64,000 nucleotides of DNA from Carboxydothermus hydrogenoformans Z-2901 (GCF_000012865.1 NC_007503.1:1178001-1242000); one strand, 5' to 3'. Numbered from the stretch's first letter, positions 26,907 to 36,722 are shown. Notes: generated from the letters alone by a model not told the origin. Translations and numbers: made by a program.

Positions 26907-26982
26907 TGGCAGGGGAGACAGGACTCGAACCCGCAGCCCTCGGTTTTGGAGACCGATGCTCTACCAATTGAGCTACTCCCCT
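26907..26982 (-). tRNA. tRNA-Trp (anticodon CCA)
   Basis: Read on the minus strand, the 76 bases form a full cloverleaf. The acceptor stem is AGGGGAG with CTCCCCT, the D arm GTAGCTCAATTGGTAGAGC is canonical, the anticodon loop is CTCCAAA giving anticodon CCA, the T arm contains GGTTCGAGTCC, and discriminator G is followed by an encoded CCA end. It stands alone, not in a tRNA cluster. Confidence 0.97.
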
Positions 26983-27124
26983 TTATCAATTGCAAGATTA
27001 TTATAAGAAAAAAAAATAACATCGTCAAGAAGAAGTTTTCAGGTAGAAATTTATTCCTATTTGTTATACGATTATAGTGTAATAAATAAAATATATTATA
27101 AAACATTTTTTTGGAGGTAAAAAA

Positions 27125-28063
27125 ATGAAAATTGGCGTTATTTGCGGCGGGCTTTCTTCCGAAAGAGAAGTTTCTCTACGTACCGGCGACGCGATTTTTA
27201 GAGCTTTATTAAAAAAGGGATACAACGTTGTAAAAATCGATATGGACAGAAATATTGCCGAAACATTAAAAAAGGAAAATATCGATTTTGCCTTTATTGC
27301 CCTTCACGGGAAGTACGGGGAAGACGGAGCCATCCAGGGGCTACTTGAAATTATGGATATCCCCTATACTGGCTCCGGAATACTTGCCAGTAGTTTAGCA
27401 ATTGATAAAATAATGACAAAGAAAATTTTAAAAGCCGAGGGAATTCCGACACCAAACTATATTGCTTTTAGCTTTGATGAAAACCCCAATTTTGAAGCTA
27501 TCAGTTCTGAAATACTGCAAACATTGAAACTTCCCGTGGTAATAAAAGCTCCCCGCGAAGGTTCAACTATTGGCATTGAGTTTGTTTTTAGCAAACAAGA
27601 GCTACCGAAAGCTATTAAAAAAGTTTTAGAAATAGATAAACAGCTTTTGGTTGAAGAATTTATTGAAGGGGTAGAAGTTACCGCTTCAGTATTGGGCAAT
27701 TCTAATCCCGTTGTTTTACCCTTAATTGAGATCGTCAGCAAGACTCGTTTTTACGATTACGAAGCTAAATATACCCCAGGATTAAGTGAACATATCATAC
27801 CTCCAAGAATAGCTCCGGAATTAAGTCAAAAAGCTATTGAATACGCCCGGAAAACGTATAAAGCTTTAGGTTGCCGCGGATTTGCGCGAGTGGATTTTAT
27901 GATTGATGTAAGAAAAAATGAAGCCTATGTCTTGGAAGTAAATACTATTCCGGGAATGACCGCCACCAGTTTATTTCCCGACGCAGCAAAAGCTCAGGGA
28001 ATAAGCTTTGAGGACCTGGTGGAAAAAATACTTATGCTCGGTTTAGAGGGGAGGCAAAAATAA
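27125..28063 (+). CDS. ddl: D-alanine--D-alanine ligase
   Basis: 312 residues, usual for Ddl. ATP-grasp ligase that makes the D-Ala-D-Ala dipeptide for peptidoglycan. Motifs: GGLSSEREVSLRTG at residue 8, HGKYGEDGAIQGLLE near 60, YTGSG near 80, PVVIKAPREGSTIGI near 138, VEEFIEGVEVT near 177 and the metal-binding VLEVNTIPGMTATSLFP near 276. GGAGG lies eight bases before the ATG. Monocistronic or followed closely (7 bp) by the ABC-class ATPase gene; no terminator separates them. Confidence 0.96.
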   Translation: MKIGVICGGLSSEREVSLRTGDAIFRALLKKGYNVVKIDMDRNIAETLKKENIDFAFIALHGKYGEDGAIQGLLEIMDIPYTGSGILASSLAIDKIMTKKILKAEGIPTPNYIAFSFDENPNFEAISSEILQTLKLPVVIKAPREGSTIGIEFVFSKQELPKAIKKVLEIDKQLLVEEFIEGVEVTASVLGNSNPVVLPLIEIVSKTRFYDYEAKYTPGLSEHIIPPRIAPELSQKAIEYARKTYKALGCRGFARVDFMIDVRKNEAYVLEVNTIPGMTATSLFPDAAKAQGISFEDLVEKILMLGLEGRQK

Positions 28064-28070
28064 AAATAGC

Positions 28071-29711
28071 ATGAATAAATTATTTAAAATAATCTCGGAA
28101 ATTGACAGGCTCGGATATAAAGCTTACTCTCGCCTTAAAGGTAGTTACACTTTTCCGCAATTTTCGTTAAGTTTTCTTAAAATTCAAGGAGACCCCTTTG
28201 CACCTCCAAGTATTGTAAGAATAACTTTAAAAGAAGAACAGCACAAATACCCGAAACAGTATTTAAAAAAGGAACTCGAAGTTCCGTTGGGCGATTTTAT
28301 TTTAGAACGCTTCTCTAAAGGATTATCCCAACTACCCAAAATCCACGGTTCTGGAAATAGCGGAGTAATTTTCGTTAATACCAACGGCCAGCAGCTTTTA
28401 AAACGAGCAAGTTTCAACCTTGATGGAACTGCTATCGAATTAAATTTTTATTTCGGTTTACCTGCTAACGGCAGAAAAATCAACGGACAGGCATTAATCC
28501 AAATGCTTGAAGGGCTTAAAGATGTTGTCCAGAACTTTCTAGTATTTAAACCAGCTTATGCAGAAAGTCTTAAAAAACAAATAAATTTGTATCAGGATCA
28601 GGAATTCCTCCGTTCTTTTCTCCAGAAAAACAATTACATTGCCTTTATTGCTGACGGGTCTATATTGCCCCGGGCTTCGGGACAATCGGAAAAACCATTA
28701 AAAAACGCTGTTCCCTTTAAATCTCCGGAAAGCTTACGCATTACCGTAGATTTACCTAATTCCGGACCAATTTCTGGCCTGGCTATTCCCAAAGGTGTTA
28801 CGGTGATAATCGGTGGTGGTTTTCATGGCAAATCAACCCTTTTAAAGGCACTGGAAAAAGGTATATATAACCACCGCCTTGGCGATGGCAGGGAATTTGT
28901 CATTACCGATAATACTGCGGTAAAAGTTAGGGCAGAAGACGGCAGGATAATTAATAACGTAGATATTTCCCCCTTTATCAACAACCTTCCCCAGGGGATA
29001 GATACTAAATGTTTTTCAACCTTAAATGCCAGCGGAAGTACATCCCAAGCTGCCAATGTAATGGAAGCCATTGAAGCGGGAGCTAAAGTATTATTATTTG
29101 ACGAGGATGTTAGCGCAACCAATTTTCTTTTAAGAGACAAGCTCATGGAAAAGTTAGTTGTTAAAGAACCCATCACGCCGTTTTTAAAAATGTGTAGAAA
29201 TCTTTATAAGGATTTAGATGTTTCTTCAATTCTGGTAGTTGGCAGTCTTTCGGATTATCTTAAAATTGCCGATCGCGTAATTTTAATGGAAGAATATATA
29301 CCACACGACGTAACTGCCAGGGTTCACTCCATTACCGGTTTTGACTCAAATACGACAGATATAACTCTCTCCGTTAGGTCGCGGAAAATCAAAAAATGGA
29401 ATAAATCTTTTTCTAAAATTAAGGCTAAAGACCAGTTTACTCTTTATTTAAATAAAGATTTATACATAAACCTTCGCTATCTTGAACAGCTTTGTGATTA
29501 CGGACAAGCTAACTTTTTAGCAAAATTTATTATGTATTTAAGCGAAAAGAAAATAACCGGAGAATTGAGAGATATAGTTTATAACTTTTGGCAGGAAATT
29601 AACTCCCAGGGTTTTAAAATACTTGGGGTAGAGCCAAATCTGGCCCTGCCGAGATGGCAAGAAATGGCTTTTATTATAAATAGAATCCCCGATATTTTTA
29701 TTACATATTAA
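28071..29711 (+). CDS. predicted ATPase of the ABC class
   Basis: 546 residues. Walker A is VIIGGGFHGKSTLLKALEKG near 244, and the LFDEDVSATNFLLRD segment near 342 acts as Walker B. The arrangement matches the large ABC-class ATPase family of unknown function (Pfam ABC_ATPase, PF09818 as I recall). The N-terminal 230 residues contain the family's GSYTFPQFSLSF and VPLGDFILERFSKG segments. There is no membrane segment and no transporter partner. It starts seven bases after ddl. The gene after it encodes a small zinc-ribbon protein. I can assign no substrate. Confidence 0.85.
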   Translation: MNKLFKIISEIDRLGYKAYSRLKGSYTFPQFSLSFLKIQGDPFAPPSIVRITLKEEQHKYPKQYLKKELEVPLGDFILERFSKGLSQLPKIHGSGNSGVIFVNTNGQQLLKRASFNLDGTAIELNFYFGLPANGRKINGQALIQMLEGLKDVVQNFLVFKPAYAESLKKQINLYQDQEFLRSFLQKNNYIAFIADGSILPRASGQSEKPLKNAVPFKSPESLRITVDLPNSGPISGLAIPKGVTVIIGGGFHGKSTLLKALEKGIYNHRLGDGREFVITDNTAVKVRAEDGRIINNVDISPFINNLPQGIDTKCFSTLNASGSTSQAANVMEAIEAGAKVLLFDEDVSATNFLLRDKLMEKLVVKEPITPFLKMCRNLYKDLDVSSILVVGSLSDYLKIADRVILMEEYIPHDVTARVHSITGFDSNTTDITLSVRSRKIKKWNKSFSKIKAKDQFTLYLNKDLYINLRYLEQLCDYGQANFLAKFIMYLSEKKITGELRDIVYNFWQEINSQGFKILGVEPNLALPRWQEMAFIINRIPDIFITY

Positions 29712-29725
29712 GGAGAGTGAAAGAG

Positions 29726-29896
29726 ATGGAGTTCACGTGTATAATTTGCGGGAAAAAAATTACCATAGATTTAATTGTCGATGAAGACGATGACCTGGTG
29801 GTTAAGCCTTCAAATTTGCAGATCTGCGAACTTTGCAAAAAAAAGTTAAAAAAAGAAGCGGAAGATAGCAGTAAACCGGTAAAACCCATAGGATAA
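29726..29896 (+). CDS. small zinc-ribbon protein (56 aa)
   Basis: 56 residues, too short for most gene finders. Two CxxC knuckles, CIIC at residues 5-8 and CELC at 34-37, flank an acidic middle (DEDDD), followed by a lysine-rich tail. It resembles the DUF2197-type small proteins of Firmicutes, but I cannot confirm the family. AAGGAGAG lies about eight bases before the ATG. It sits between the ABC-class ATPase and pfkA with short spacing, so co-transcription is likely. Confidence 0.7.
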   Translation: MEFTCIICGKKITIDLIVDEDDDLVVKPSNLQICELCKKKLKKEAEDSSKPVKPIG

Positions 29897-29919
29897 TTAC
29901 AAAGAAGGAGGGATACGAA

Positions 29920-31005
29920 ATGGCTGTGGGTATTTTAACCGGTGGTGGTGATTGCCCGGGCTTAAATGCAGTAATTCGGGCTTTAGTGAAAACTCTTCAA
30001 CAAAAGCTTCCCGAAGAGAAAATAATCGGCTTTTTAGATGGTTTTCGCGGGGCAATTGAAAACCGAAGTGTGCCTCTAACAACGAAAGACGTGGTAGGTT
30101 TACTCCCTAAAGGCGGAACGATTTTGGGCACTTCCAACCGGGATAATCCTTTTAAATTTCCCGTATCTGTTAACGGCACCTTAGAATTTCACGATGTTAG
30201 CGATACTGTAATCGAAAATTTACATAAAAACAATATTGAGGTGTTATTCGTCATTGGGGGTGATGGTTCTCTTTCTATTGCCCACGAACTCTCCCAAAAG
30301 GGTGTAAAGGTTATAGGAATCCCAAAAACTATAGATAATGACCTGGATGCTACCGATTTTACCTTTGGCTTTGACAGTGCGGTAAGGACCGCAACCAAAG
30401 CTCTTGATATGCTTCACACCACTGCTGAATCCCACCACCGGATCATGGTATTGGAGGTTATGGGACGGTATGCCGGCTGGATTGCCCTATATTCGGGACT
30501 GGCCGGAGGTGCAGATGTTATTTTAATTCCCGAAATTCCCTTTAACTGGGATGCCGTTTGCCGAAAAATTCAGCAAAGAAAAGCCGAAGGAAAGCATTTT
30601 TCCATAGTTGTAGTTGCTGAAGGAGCCTATCCCGAAGGTGGGGAAAGGGTAATTGCAAGATATGTTAAGGAAAGTACCGATCCGGCCCGTTTGGGGGGAA
30701 TTGGCCAGGTAGTAGCTGACCATTTAAGCCGCTGTACGGGCTTGGAAAGCAGGGTAACGGTTTTAGGTCACCTGCAAAGGGGTGGAGGTCCTACACCCTT
30801 TGACCGCATCCTGGCGACTCGCTTTGGGGTTGCTGCAGTAAATACATGGCTTCAGGGTAATTATAATGTCATGGTTGCCTTTTTAGGGGGAAGGGTAACT
30901 ACGGTGCCTTTAAGCGAAGGAATAAAAAAATTAAAATTAGTCCCCGTTGATTCAGAATTAATTGTAACCGCTAAAGCAATAGGTATAAGTTTTGGAGATG
31001 AATGA
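29920..31005 (+). CDS. pfkA: 6-phosphofructokinase
   Basis: 361 residues of the PfkA family. Motifs: GILTGGGDCPGLNAVIRALV at the N-terminus, GGTILGTSNRDNPF near 67, FVIGGDGSLSIAHEL near 110, GIPKTIDNDLDATDFTFGFD near 130, MGRYAGWIAL near 184 and VLGHLQRGGGPTPFDR near 280. It would phosphorylate fructose 6-phosphate in glycolysis. Residues that report the phosphoryl donor are mixed: glycine in GGDGS favours ATP, while lysine in PKTIDND is the form seen in PPi-type and related long enzymes. Donor specificity is therefore open, with ATP more likely. AGGAGGG precedes the ATG. Confidence 0.93.
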   Translation: MAVGILTGGGDCPGLNAVIRALVKTLQQKLPEEKIIGFLDGFRGAIENRSVPLTTKDVVGLLPKGGTILGTSNRDNPFKFPVSVNGTLEFHDVSDTVIENLHKNNIEVLFVIGGDGSLSIAHELSQKGVKVIGIPKTIDNDLDATDFTFGFDSAVRTATKALDMLHTTAESHHRIMVLEVMGRYAGWIALYSGLAGGADVILIPEIPFNWDAVCRKIQQRKAEGKHFSIVVVAEGAYPEGGERVIARYVKESTDPARLGGIGQVVADHLSRCTGLESRVTVLGHLQRGGGPTPFDRILATRFGVAAVNTWLQGNYNVMVAFLGGRVTTVPLSEGIKKLKLVPVDSELIVTAKAIGISFGDE

Positions 31006-31011
31006 TTGATA

Positions 31012-31050
31012 TGTAAATAAATGTTTACTATGCGCACACATTTATTTACA
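31012..31050. repeat. Perfect 12-bp inverted repeat upstream of the second acd cluster (candidate enhancer/operator)
   Basis: TGTAAATAAATG (31012-31023) and CATTTATTTACA (31039-31050) are exact reverse complements around 15 bases. The repeat ends 42 bases before the -24 element at 31093, a plausible place for an activator site. It could instead be a weak terminator for pfkA. Its core resembles the repeat at 1763-1793. Confidence 0.5.
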
Positions 31051-31092
31051 GTTTTAAGTTCTATTTTTGCTCTTTTAGCCCTAATTTTAAAA

Positions 31093-31108
31093 TGGCATTA
31101 ATTTTGCT
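31093..31108 (+). promoter_or_regulatory. sigma-54 promoter of the second acd-cat-etf cluster
   Basis: TGGCATTAATTTTGCT has GG at 31094-31095 and GC at 31106-31107, an exact -24/-12 match. The start would be near 31118, about 43 bases before the ATG at 31161. Confidence 0.82.
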
Positions 31109-31160
31109 AAAAGTTTTAATTGTAAGAAATTTTTTTAAAAATTATAGGGAGGGGATTTAT

Positions 31161-32306
31161 ATGGATTTTCGTTTATCCGAAGAACACGAATTATTACGAC
31201 AAACGGTAAGAGATTTTGCCGAAAAAGAAGTAGCACCTTCAGCAGCCGAAAGGGACGAACAAGAAAGATTTGATCGGGAAATCTTTAAGAAAATGGCCGA
31301 ATTGGGATTAACAGGCATTCCCTGGCCGGAAGAATACGGTGGGGCCGGCATGGATTACATTGCTTATGCCATAGCAGTGGAAGAACTTTCCCGGGTTTGC
31401 GCCTCCACGGGAGTAACGTTATCCGCCCATGTCTCTTTAGGTAGTTTCCCCATTTATAAATACGGTACGGAAGAACAAAAGCAAAAATATTTAAAACCAC
31501 TGGCTTTGGGAGAAAAACTTGGTGCTTTTGGTCTCACCGAGCCTTCTGCCGGTAGCGATGCCGGTTCCCTAAAAACTACTGCTGTCCGGGATGGCGATTA
31601 TTACATTTTAAACGGGTCAAAAATTTTCATAACGAATGGTGGGGAAGCGGAAATCTATGTAGTTTTTGCTACCGTCGATAAATCTAAAGGACACAGAGGA
31701 ATTTCCGCTTTTATTGTTGAAAAAGGGACCCCGGGCTTTTCTTTCGGTAAGAAAGAAAAGAAGTTAGGCATTCGTTCCTCTCCAACGGTGGAGTTAGTAT
31801 TTGAAAACTGCAGAATTCCCAAAGAAAATCTTTTAGGAGAGGAAGGTCAGGGGTTTAAAATTGCCTTATCTACTTTAGATGGCGGACGCATCGGTATTGC
31901 TGCTCAGGCTGTAGGTATTGCCCAGGGAGCTTATGAAGCTGCTGTAAAATATGCCAAGGAAAGAACCCAGTTCGGAAAGCCCATAGCTGAATTTCAAGGA
32001 GTAAGTTTTGTTTTAGCGGATATGGCAACTAAAATCCAGGCGGCAAGGTTGTTAGTTTATCATGCTGCCTGGCTTGAATCAAACAATCTGCCCTATGGTA
32101 AGGCAGCGGCAATGGCTAAACTTTTTGCTTCGGAAACGGCAATGGAAGTAACTACAAAAGCCGTGCAAATTTTCGGAGGCTATGGTTATACCCGTGAATA
32201 TCCTGTAGAACGAATGATGAGAGATGCTAAAATCACCGAAATTTATGAAGGTACCAGTGAAGTACAAAGAATAGTTATTTCTTCGTATATCTTAAAGGAG
32301 TTTTAA
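31161..32306 (+). CDS. acyl-CoA dehydrogenase (butyryl-CoA dehydrogenase type), copy 2
   Basis: 381 residues, same length as copy 1 at 1972 and about 95% identical by eye. It has the same FAD and acyl-CoA motifs ([13 protein letters not shown] near 127, [14 protein letters not shown] near 265) and the probable catalytic glutamate in [12 protein letters not shown]. The ATG at 31161 follows AGGGAGGGG; an in-frame start at 31092 would lie inside the sigma-54 promoter and is rejected. Some 100-bp patches are nearly identical to copy 1 while others differ at many third positions. It heads the second acd-cat-etfB-etfA cluster. Confidence 0.95.
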   Translation: MDFRLSEEHELLRQTVRDFAEKEVAPSAAERDEQERFDREIFKKMAELGLTGIPWPEEYGGAGMDYIAYAIAVEELSRVCASTGVTLSAHVSLGSFPIYKYGTEEQKQKYLKPLALGEKLGAFGLTEPSAGSDAGSLKTTAVRDGDYYILNGSKIFITNGGEAEIYVVFATVDKSKGHRGISAFIVEKGTPGFSFGKKEKKLGIRSSPTVELVFENCRIPKENLLGEEGQGFKIALSTLDGGRIGIAAQAVGIAQGAYEAAVKYAKERTQFGKPIAEFQGVSFVLADMATKIQAARLLVYHAAWLESNNLPYGKAAAMAKLFASETAMEVTTKAVQIFGGYGYTREYPVERMMRDAKITEIYEGTSEVQRIVISSYILKEF

Positions 32307-32351
32307 TTGGTATAATAATCCTGTATAAGACTAAAGCAGAGGAGGAGCCTA

Positions 32352-33650
32352 ATGCCAGCAACACCTTCAGCAGAATACCAAAAAAAACTGGTAGATGTAG
32401 ACCACGCCCTTTCTTTGATAAAAGATAACGATAATATTGTGGTTTCCCTTGGTGCAGCAGAACCATTACTTCTTTTGGAAGGTTTAGGTAAAAAAGCTTT
32501 GGAATTAAAAGGAGTTAAAGTTTACCAAATACTGCCCGTCCATTCTCCATCTTACTTAAAACCAGAATTGAGCGATAACATAAGGCACATATCATTTTTC
32601 GCTGGCAAACCGGTCCGGGAGTTAATCCATCAGGGGTATGCCGAGGCAATTCCCTGTAACTTTCATGATGTTCCCCGAATTATTCAGGATTATTTAGATG
32701 TCGATGTTTTTATGACAACGGTTTCGCCCATGGATGAACATGGTTTTTTTAGCCTGGGAACATCGGTGGATTATTCGCTGGCCGCTCTTAAAAAAGCCAA
32801 AAAAGTAATAGTTGAAGTAAATCCGAATATGCCAAGGACTCTGGGACAAGGAATAGTGCATATTTCCGAAATAGATTTTTTAATTGAAAGCAAGCGCGAG
32901 CTTCCTGAACTTCCTTCGGAAGATCTCAAACCGGAAGATTACCGGATAGGTGAGTTTATTGCTGAACTGGTGGAAGATGAGTCAACTCTGCAGTTGGGAA
33001 TTGGTGCTATACCCAACGCAGTTGCGAAACTCTTATTAAACAAACGCGACTTGGGCATTCATACCGAGATGATTACTGACAGCATGGTCGATTTAGTAGA
33101 AGCGGGTGTGGTTACAGGACGGGCTAAAACACTTCATCCCTATAAAATAATTGGTACCTTTGCCTTTGGTTCCAAAAAACTTTATAAGTTTTTAAACAAT
33201 AACCCAATGGTTGAAATGCACCCTGTTTCGTATACCAATAATCCGTGGGTGATTGGTCAAAACAAAAAAATGGTTTCCATCAATACAACAATAGAAATTG
33301 ATTTATGGGGGCAATGTGCATCCGAAAGTATAGGCACAAAAATTTACAGCGGTAGCGGCGGTCAGGCAGACTTTGCCCGTGGGGTTTTGTATTCTCCCGG
33401 GGGTAAAGGTATAATTGCCCTTTATTCTACAGCAAAAGACGGACAGATTTCCAAAATTGTTCCCACATTAAAACCGGGAGCTATAGTCACCAACTCAAAA
33501 AACGATGTTGATTATGTTGTTACGGAATTTGGTGTAGCCAAACTTCGGGGAAAGACCTACAGAGAAAGAGCTAAAGCCCTAATAAACATAGCCCATCCCG
33601 ATTTCAGAGACGAACTTAAGTTTCAAGCAAAAAAGTTAAATATATTGTAA
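32352..33650 (+). CDS. acetyl-CoA hydrolase/transferase-family CoA-transferase, copy 2
   Basis: 432 residues, a clear but more diverged paralogue of the gene at 3138. It retains MTTVSPMDEHGFFSLG, QLGIGAIPNAVAKLL, GIHTEM with the probable catalytic glutamate near 239, and SESIGTKIYSGSGGQADF. Differences cluster in the first 110 residues and in loops, so acid specificity could differ between the copies. GAGGAG is placed seven bases before the ATG. A 100-base segment (32679-32778) matches copy 1 with a single mismatch. Confidence 0.9.
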   Translation: MPATPSAEYQKKLVDVDHALSLIKDNDNIVVSLGAAEPLLLLEGLGKKALELKGVKVYQILPVHSPSYLKPELSDNIRHISFFAGKPVRELIHQGYAEAIPCNFHDVPRIIQDYLDVDVFMTTVSPMDEHGFFSLGTSVDYSLAALKKAKKVIVEVNPNMPRTLGQGIVHISEIDFLIESKRELPELPSEDLKPEDYRIGEFIAELVEDESTLQLGIGAIPNAVAKLLLNKRDLGIHTEMITDSMVDLVEAGVVTGRAKTLHPYKIIGTFAFGSKKLYKFLNNNPMVEMHPVSYTNNPWVIGQNKKMVSINTTIEIDLWGQCASESIGTKIYSGSGGQADFARGVLYSPGGKGIIALYSTAKDGQISKIVPTLKPGAIVTNSKNDVDYVVTEFGVAKLRGKTYRERAKALINIAHPDFRDELKFQAKKLNIL

Positions 33651-33679
33651 TTAATTCTTTCAGGGGGGGATTTAACTTT

Positions 33680-34441
33680 ATGAAATTAGTAGTCCTTTTA
33701 AAGCAAACCTTTGACACCGAAGCCAAGATAGTATTAAAGGACGGGAAAATTGACGACAGCGGGGTAACCTTAATCATTAACCCCTACGACGAATTTGCGG
33801 TAGAAGAAGCACTAAGGATCAAGGAAAAACTTGGGCAGGGGGAGGTAGTGGTAGTATCGGCGGGGAGTGATAGGGCTCAGGAAGCATTACGGCAGGCCTT
33901 AGCCATGGGAGCCGACCGGGCGGTACTGGTCAAAACCGACGGCCTGCAGTTAGATGAAATGGTGGTAGCCGAAGTACTGGCGAAAGTGCTGCAGCAAATG
34001 GAATACGACCTTATTTTAGCCGGCTGGCGGGCCATTGACGACAGTTCCGCCCAGGTAGGGGTACGGGTAGCCGAGATTTTAGGCTTACCCCAAATTAACC
34101 TTGTCACCAAATTAGAAGTAGGGGAAGGCAAGATTACCGGCCACCGGGAAATCGAAGGTGGTACCGAAGTGGTAGAAGTGCCTCTACCGGCCCTTGTTAC
34201 CGCCCAGCGGGGGTTAAATGAGCCGCGGTATCCTTCCATGAAAGGCATCATGCAGGCCAAGAAAAAAGAGTTAAAGGTCATAAACGCCGCAGACCTGGGG
34301 GTAAATGCCACGCCCAAGGTAGAGATAAAAGAAATCTTTCTTCCCAAAGGCAAGCAGGCGGGGAAAATCTTCACCGATGAGCCGGCGGTAGCGGTAGCCA
34401 AGTTAGTCAAAGCCTTACGGGAAGAAGCCAAGGTAATATAG
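33680..34441 (+). CDS. etfB: electron transfer flavoprotein beta subunit, copy 2
   Basis: 253 residues, identical in protein to the copy at 4464. The start codon is ATG instead of GTG, and three of the first nine bases differ; from 33689 onward the DNA is the same. The ribosome site (GGGGGGA) and upstream DNA are unrelated to copy 1. The product pairs with EtfA to accept electrons from the acyl-CoA dehydrogenase of this cluster and, being identical, can serve both clusters. The start codon difference may give different expression. Confidence 0.97.
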   Translation: MKLVVLLKQTFDTEAKIVLKDGKIDDSGVTLIINPYDEFAVEEALRIKEKLGQGEVVVVSAGSDRAQEALRQALAMGADRAVLVKTDGLQLDEMVVAEVLAKVLQQMEYDLILAGWRAIDDSSAQVGVRVAEILGLPQINLVTKLEVGEGKITGHREIEGGTEVVEVPLPALVTAQRGLNEPRYPSMKGIMQAKKKELKVINAADLGVNATPKVEIKEIFLPKGKQAGKIFTDEPAVAVAKLVKALREEAKVI

Positions 34442-35410
34442 GGGGTGGAGCTAATGGGTAAAGTATGGGTAGTAGCAGAGCAAAGGGAAGGTAAGTTAAA
34501 GAAAGTAACCTTTGAGATGGTAACTTTGGCCCGGCAAATAGGGGGAGAGGTTGAAGGGGTAGTAATCGGAAAAGACGTAAAAGGCCTGGCTTCTGAACTT
34601 GGGGAATACGGAGTAGGGAAAGTATATGTAGCCGACCATCCGGATTTAGAGCAGTACACCACCGCCAAATACACCCGGGTACTGGCGGAATTAATCAATA
34701 AAGAAAAGCCGGAAGTAGTGTTAATTGCCAACTCCGCTCAGGGGAGGGACTTTGCACCGCGGACAGCCCAGCGGGTAGGAGCGGGACAGGTAAGCGACAT
34801 CACCGGTTACGAAGAAGGAGTCTTTGTCCGGCCCATTTACGCCGGGAAAGCTTATACCAAAGTGGGGGCCACCAGCCATCCGTTAATAGTAACGGTACGG
34901 CCCAACGTATTTTCGGCAGCGGAAAAGACAGGCGGGCAAGCTGCAATTGAAGAAGTGGCGGTCAGCTTTATGCCGGAAGATTTAAAAGCCATAGTAAAGG
35001 AAGTAGTCAAGCAGGTATCGGGACGTCCCGAATTAACCGAAGCGGATATCATAGTATCGGGTGGTCGGGGGATGAAAGGTCCGGAGAACTTCAAGCTGTT
35101 GGAAGATTTGGCGGACGTTTTAGGGGCAGCGGTAGGGGCCTCCCGGGCAGCGGTAGATGCCGGCTGGCGGGAGCACCGGTACCAGGTAGGCCAGACTGGT
35201 AAGACCGTATCCCCCAGTTTGTATATCGCCGTAGGTATTTCCGGGGCAATTCAGCACTTAGCCGGGATGGGCAGCTCCAAGGTAATAGTAGCCATCAACA
35301 AAGACCCGGAAGCTAACATCTTTAAAGTTGCCGATTACGGTATTGTTGGCGATTTGTTTGAAATAGTTCCGCTTTTAACCGAAGAGTTTAAAAAGCTTTT
35401 AAAATCGTAA
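33689..35410 (+). repeat. Near-identical etfBA repeat, copy 2 (partner 4473-6194)
   Basis: Direct repeat of 4473-6194 at an offset of 29,216 bases. Differences are confined to 34738-35346, nearly all at third codon positions. The flanks (CoA-transferase end, and DNA after the etfA stop) do not match. Confidence 0.93.
34454..35410 (+). CDS. etfA: electron transfer flavoprotein alpha subunit, copy 2
   Basis: 318 residues, differing from copy 1 at only two positions (GAGQV against GAGQI, and NVFSAAEK against NVFPAAEK). FAD-domain motifs are as in copy 1. The ATG at 34454 is preferred over an in-frame GTG at 34445 because GGTGGAG is well placed. No HdrD-like gene follows this copy. Instead there is a terminator and then thiolase, so electrons from this cluster probably reach the membrane through the protein encoded at 6270. 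Confidence 0.96.
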   Translation: MGKVWVVAEQREGKLKKVTFEMVTLARQIGGEVEGVVIGKDVKGLASELGEYGVGKVYVADHPDLEQYTTAKYTRVLAELINKEKPEVVLIANSAQGRDFAPRTAQRVGAGQVSDITGYEEGVFVRPIYAGKAYTKVGATSHPLIVTVRPNVFSAAEKTGGQAAIEEVAVSFMPEDLKAIVKEVVKQVSGRPELTEADIIVSGGRGMKGPENFKLLEDLADVLGAAVGASRAAVDAGWREHRYQVGQTGKTVSPSLYIAVGISGAIQHLAGMGSSKVIVAINKDPEANIFKVADYGIVGDLFEIVPLLTEEFKKLLKS

Positions 35411-35470
35411 CTTAAATGTAAGTGAAATGTAGAGAAATGGAAGAGGAGATTGGCTTTAATTATACTTCTT

Positions 35471-35502
35471 GGGGTGTAGACCAACAACTACACCCCCATT
35501 TT
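35471..35502 (+). terminator. Rho-independent terminator after the second etfBA
   Basis: GGGGTGTAG (35471-35479) pairs with CTACACCCC (35488-35496) around an 8-base loop, followed by CATTTTTC. Confidence 0.85.
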
Positions 35503-35540
35503 TCAACTATGAAAAATGTTTTAGAGGGGGAGAATGGTAA

Positions 35541-36722
35541 ATGGAAGAAGTTGTAATAGTTAGTGCCGTTAGAACTCCCATTGGCAGTTTTTTGGGTAGC
35601 CTTGCCCAAACTCCGGCAGTGGATTTGGGAGCGCTTGTTATTAAAGAAAGTCTAAACCGCATTAACCTTGCGCCCCGGTTTGTCGATGAGGTTATCATGG
35701 GAAACGTTTTGCAGGCAGGATTAGGCCAGAACCCAGCCCGGCAGGCAGCTATAAAAGCAGGAATACCCCAGGAAGTACCTGCTTTTACAGTAAACAAAGT
35801 TTGCGGTTCAGGATTAAAATCCGTCGGACTGGCTTATCAGGCAATAGCAACAGGTGATGCCGATATCGTTGTCGCCGGGGGAATGGAAAACATGTCTTTA
35901 GCACCTTACGTCTTGCCCAAAGCCAGGACAGGTTACCGCATGGGGCATGATACCCTGATAGATTCCATGATTAAAGATGGCTTATGGTGTGCTTTTACCG
36001 ATGTGCATATGGGTATTACCGCGGAAAATATAGCCGAAAAATACAATATAACCCGCGAAGAACAGGATAAATTTGCCCTGCAAAGTCAGGAAAGAGCTAT
36101 AAAAGCAATTGATGAAGGAAAGTTTAAAGAAGAAATCGTTCCCGTAATCATCCCCCAGAAAAAAGGAGAACCCCTGGTATTTTCCACCGATGAATTTCCC
36201 AAACGCGGTACATCCCTGGAAAAACTTGCCGCTCTAAAACCGGCCTTCAAAAAAGATGGTACCGTAACTGCCGGAAATGCCTCGGGAATTAACGATGGAG
36301 CTGCTGCGGTTGTAGTTATGTCAGCAAAAAAAGCTCAAGAGTTAAATATTAAACCCTTGGCTGTTATCCGCGGTTATGCAGCTGCGGGAGTAGATCCTGC
36401 CTATATGGGTTTAGGCCCAATACCTGCCACCCGCAAAGCCCTTAAAAAAGCCAATTTAACCGTTTCGGACTTGGGGCTTATTGAAGCAAACGAAGCTTTT
36501 GCCGCCCAGGCTTTAGCGGTAATTAAAGAGCTCGAATTAAATCCGGAAATAACTAATGTCAACGGTGGTGCCATAGCGTTAGGTCACCCCATAGGAGCCT
36601 CGGGAGCTCGAATATTGGTAACCTTATTACATGAGATGCAAAAACGTAATACAAAATACGGTTTAGCAACCTTGTGTATCGGTGGCGGCCAAGGATTTGC
36701 TTTAGTAGTTGAAAAAGTTTAA
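35541..36722 (+). CDS. acetyl-CoA C-acetyltransferase (thiolase)
   Basis: 393 residues, standard for biosynthetic/degradative acetoacetyl-CoA thiolases. The acyl-accepting cysteine is in [11 protein letters not shown] near 88, the second site is [16 protein letters not shown] near 340, and the last catalytic cysteine is in CIGGGQG near 378. It condenses two acetyl-CoA or cleaves acetoacetyl-CoA, fitting the acyl-CoA cluster upstream. AGAGGGGGAG lies before the ATG. It is separated from etfA by a terminator, so it may be transcribed on its own. Hydratase (crotonase) and 3-hydroxyacyl-CoA dehydrogenase genes are not in the window. Confidence 0.95.
   Translation: MEEVVIVSAVRTPIGSFLGSLAQTPAVDLGALVIKESLNRINLAPRFVDEVIMGNVLQAGLGQNPARQAAIKAGIPQEVPAFTVNKVCGSGLKSVGLAYQAIATGDADIVVAGGMENMSLAPYVLPKARTGYRMGHDTLIDSMIKDGLWCAFTDVHMGITAENIAEKYNITREEQDKFALQSQERAIKAIDEGKFKEEIVPVIIPQKKGEPLVFSTDEFPKRGTSLEKLAALKPAFKKDGTVTAGNASGINDGAAAVVVMSAKKAQELNIKPLAVIRGYAAAGVDPAYMGLGPIPATRKALKKANLTVSDLGLIEANEAFAAQALAVIKELELNPEITNVNGGAIALGHPIGASGARILVTLLHEMQKRNTKYGLATLCIGGGQGFALVVEKV

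Noticed and set aside
26903-27106. 67-codon minus-strand open frame
   Set aside because: It runs through the tRNA-Trp gene and AT-rich leader; no coding character.
31092-31160. Upstream extension of the second acyl-CoA dehydrogenase
   Set aside because: The extra 23 codons lie over the sigma-54 promoter and the ribosome site is at 31147-31155, next to ATG 31161.
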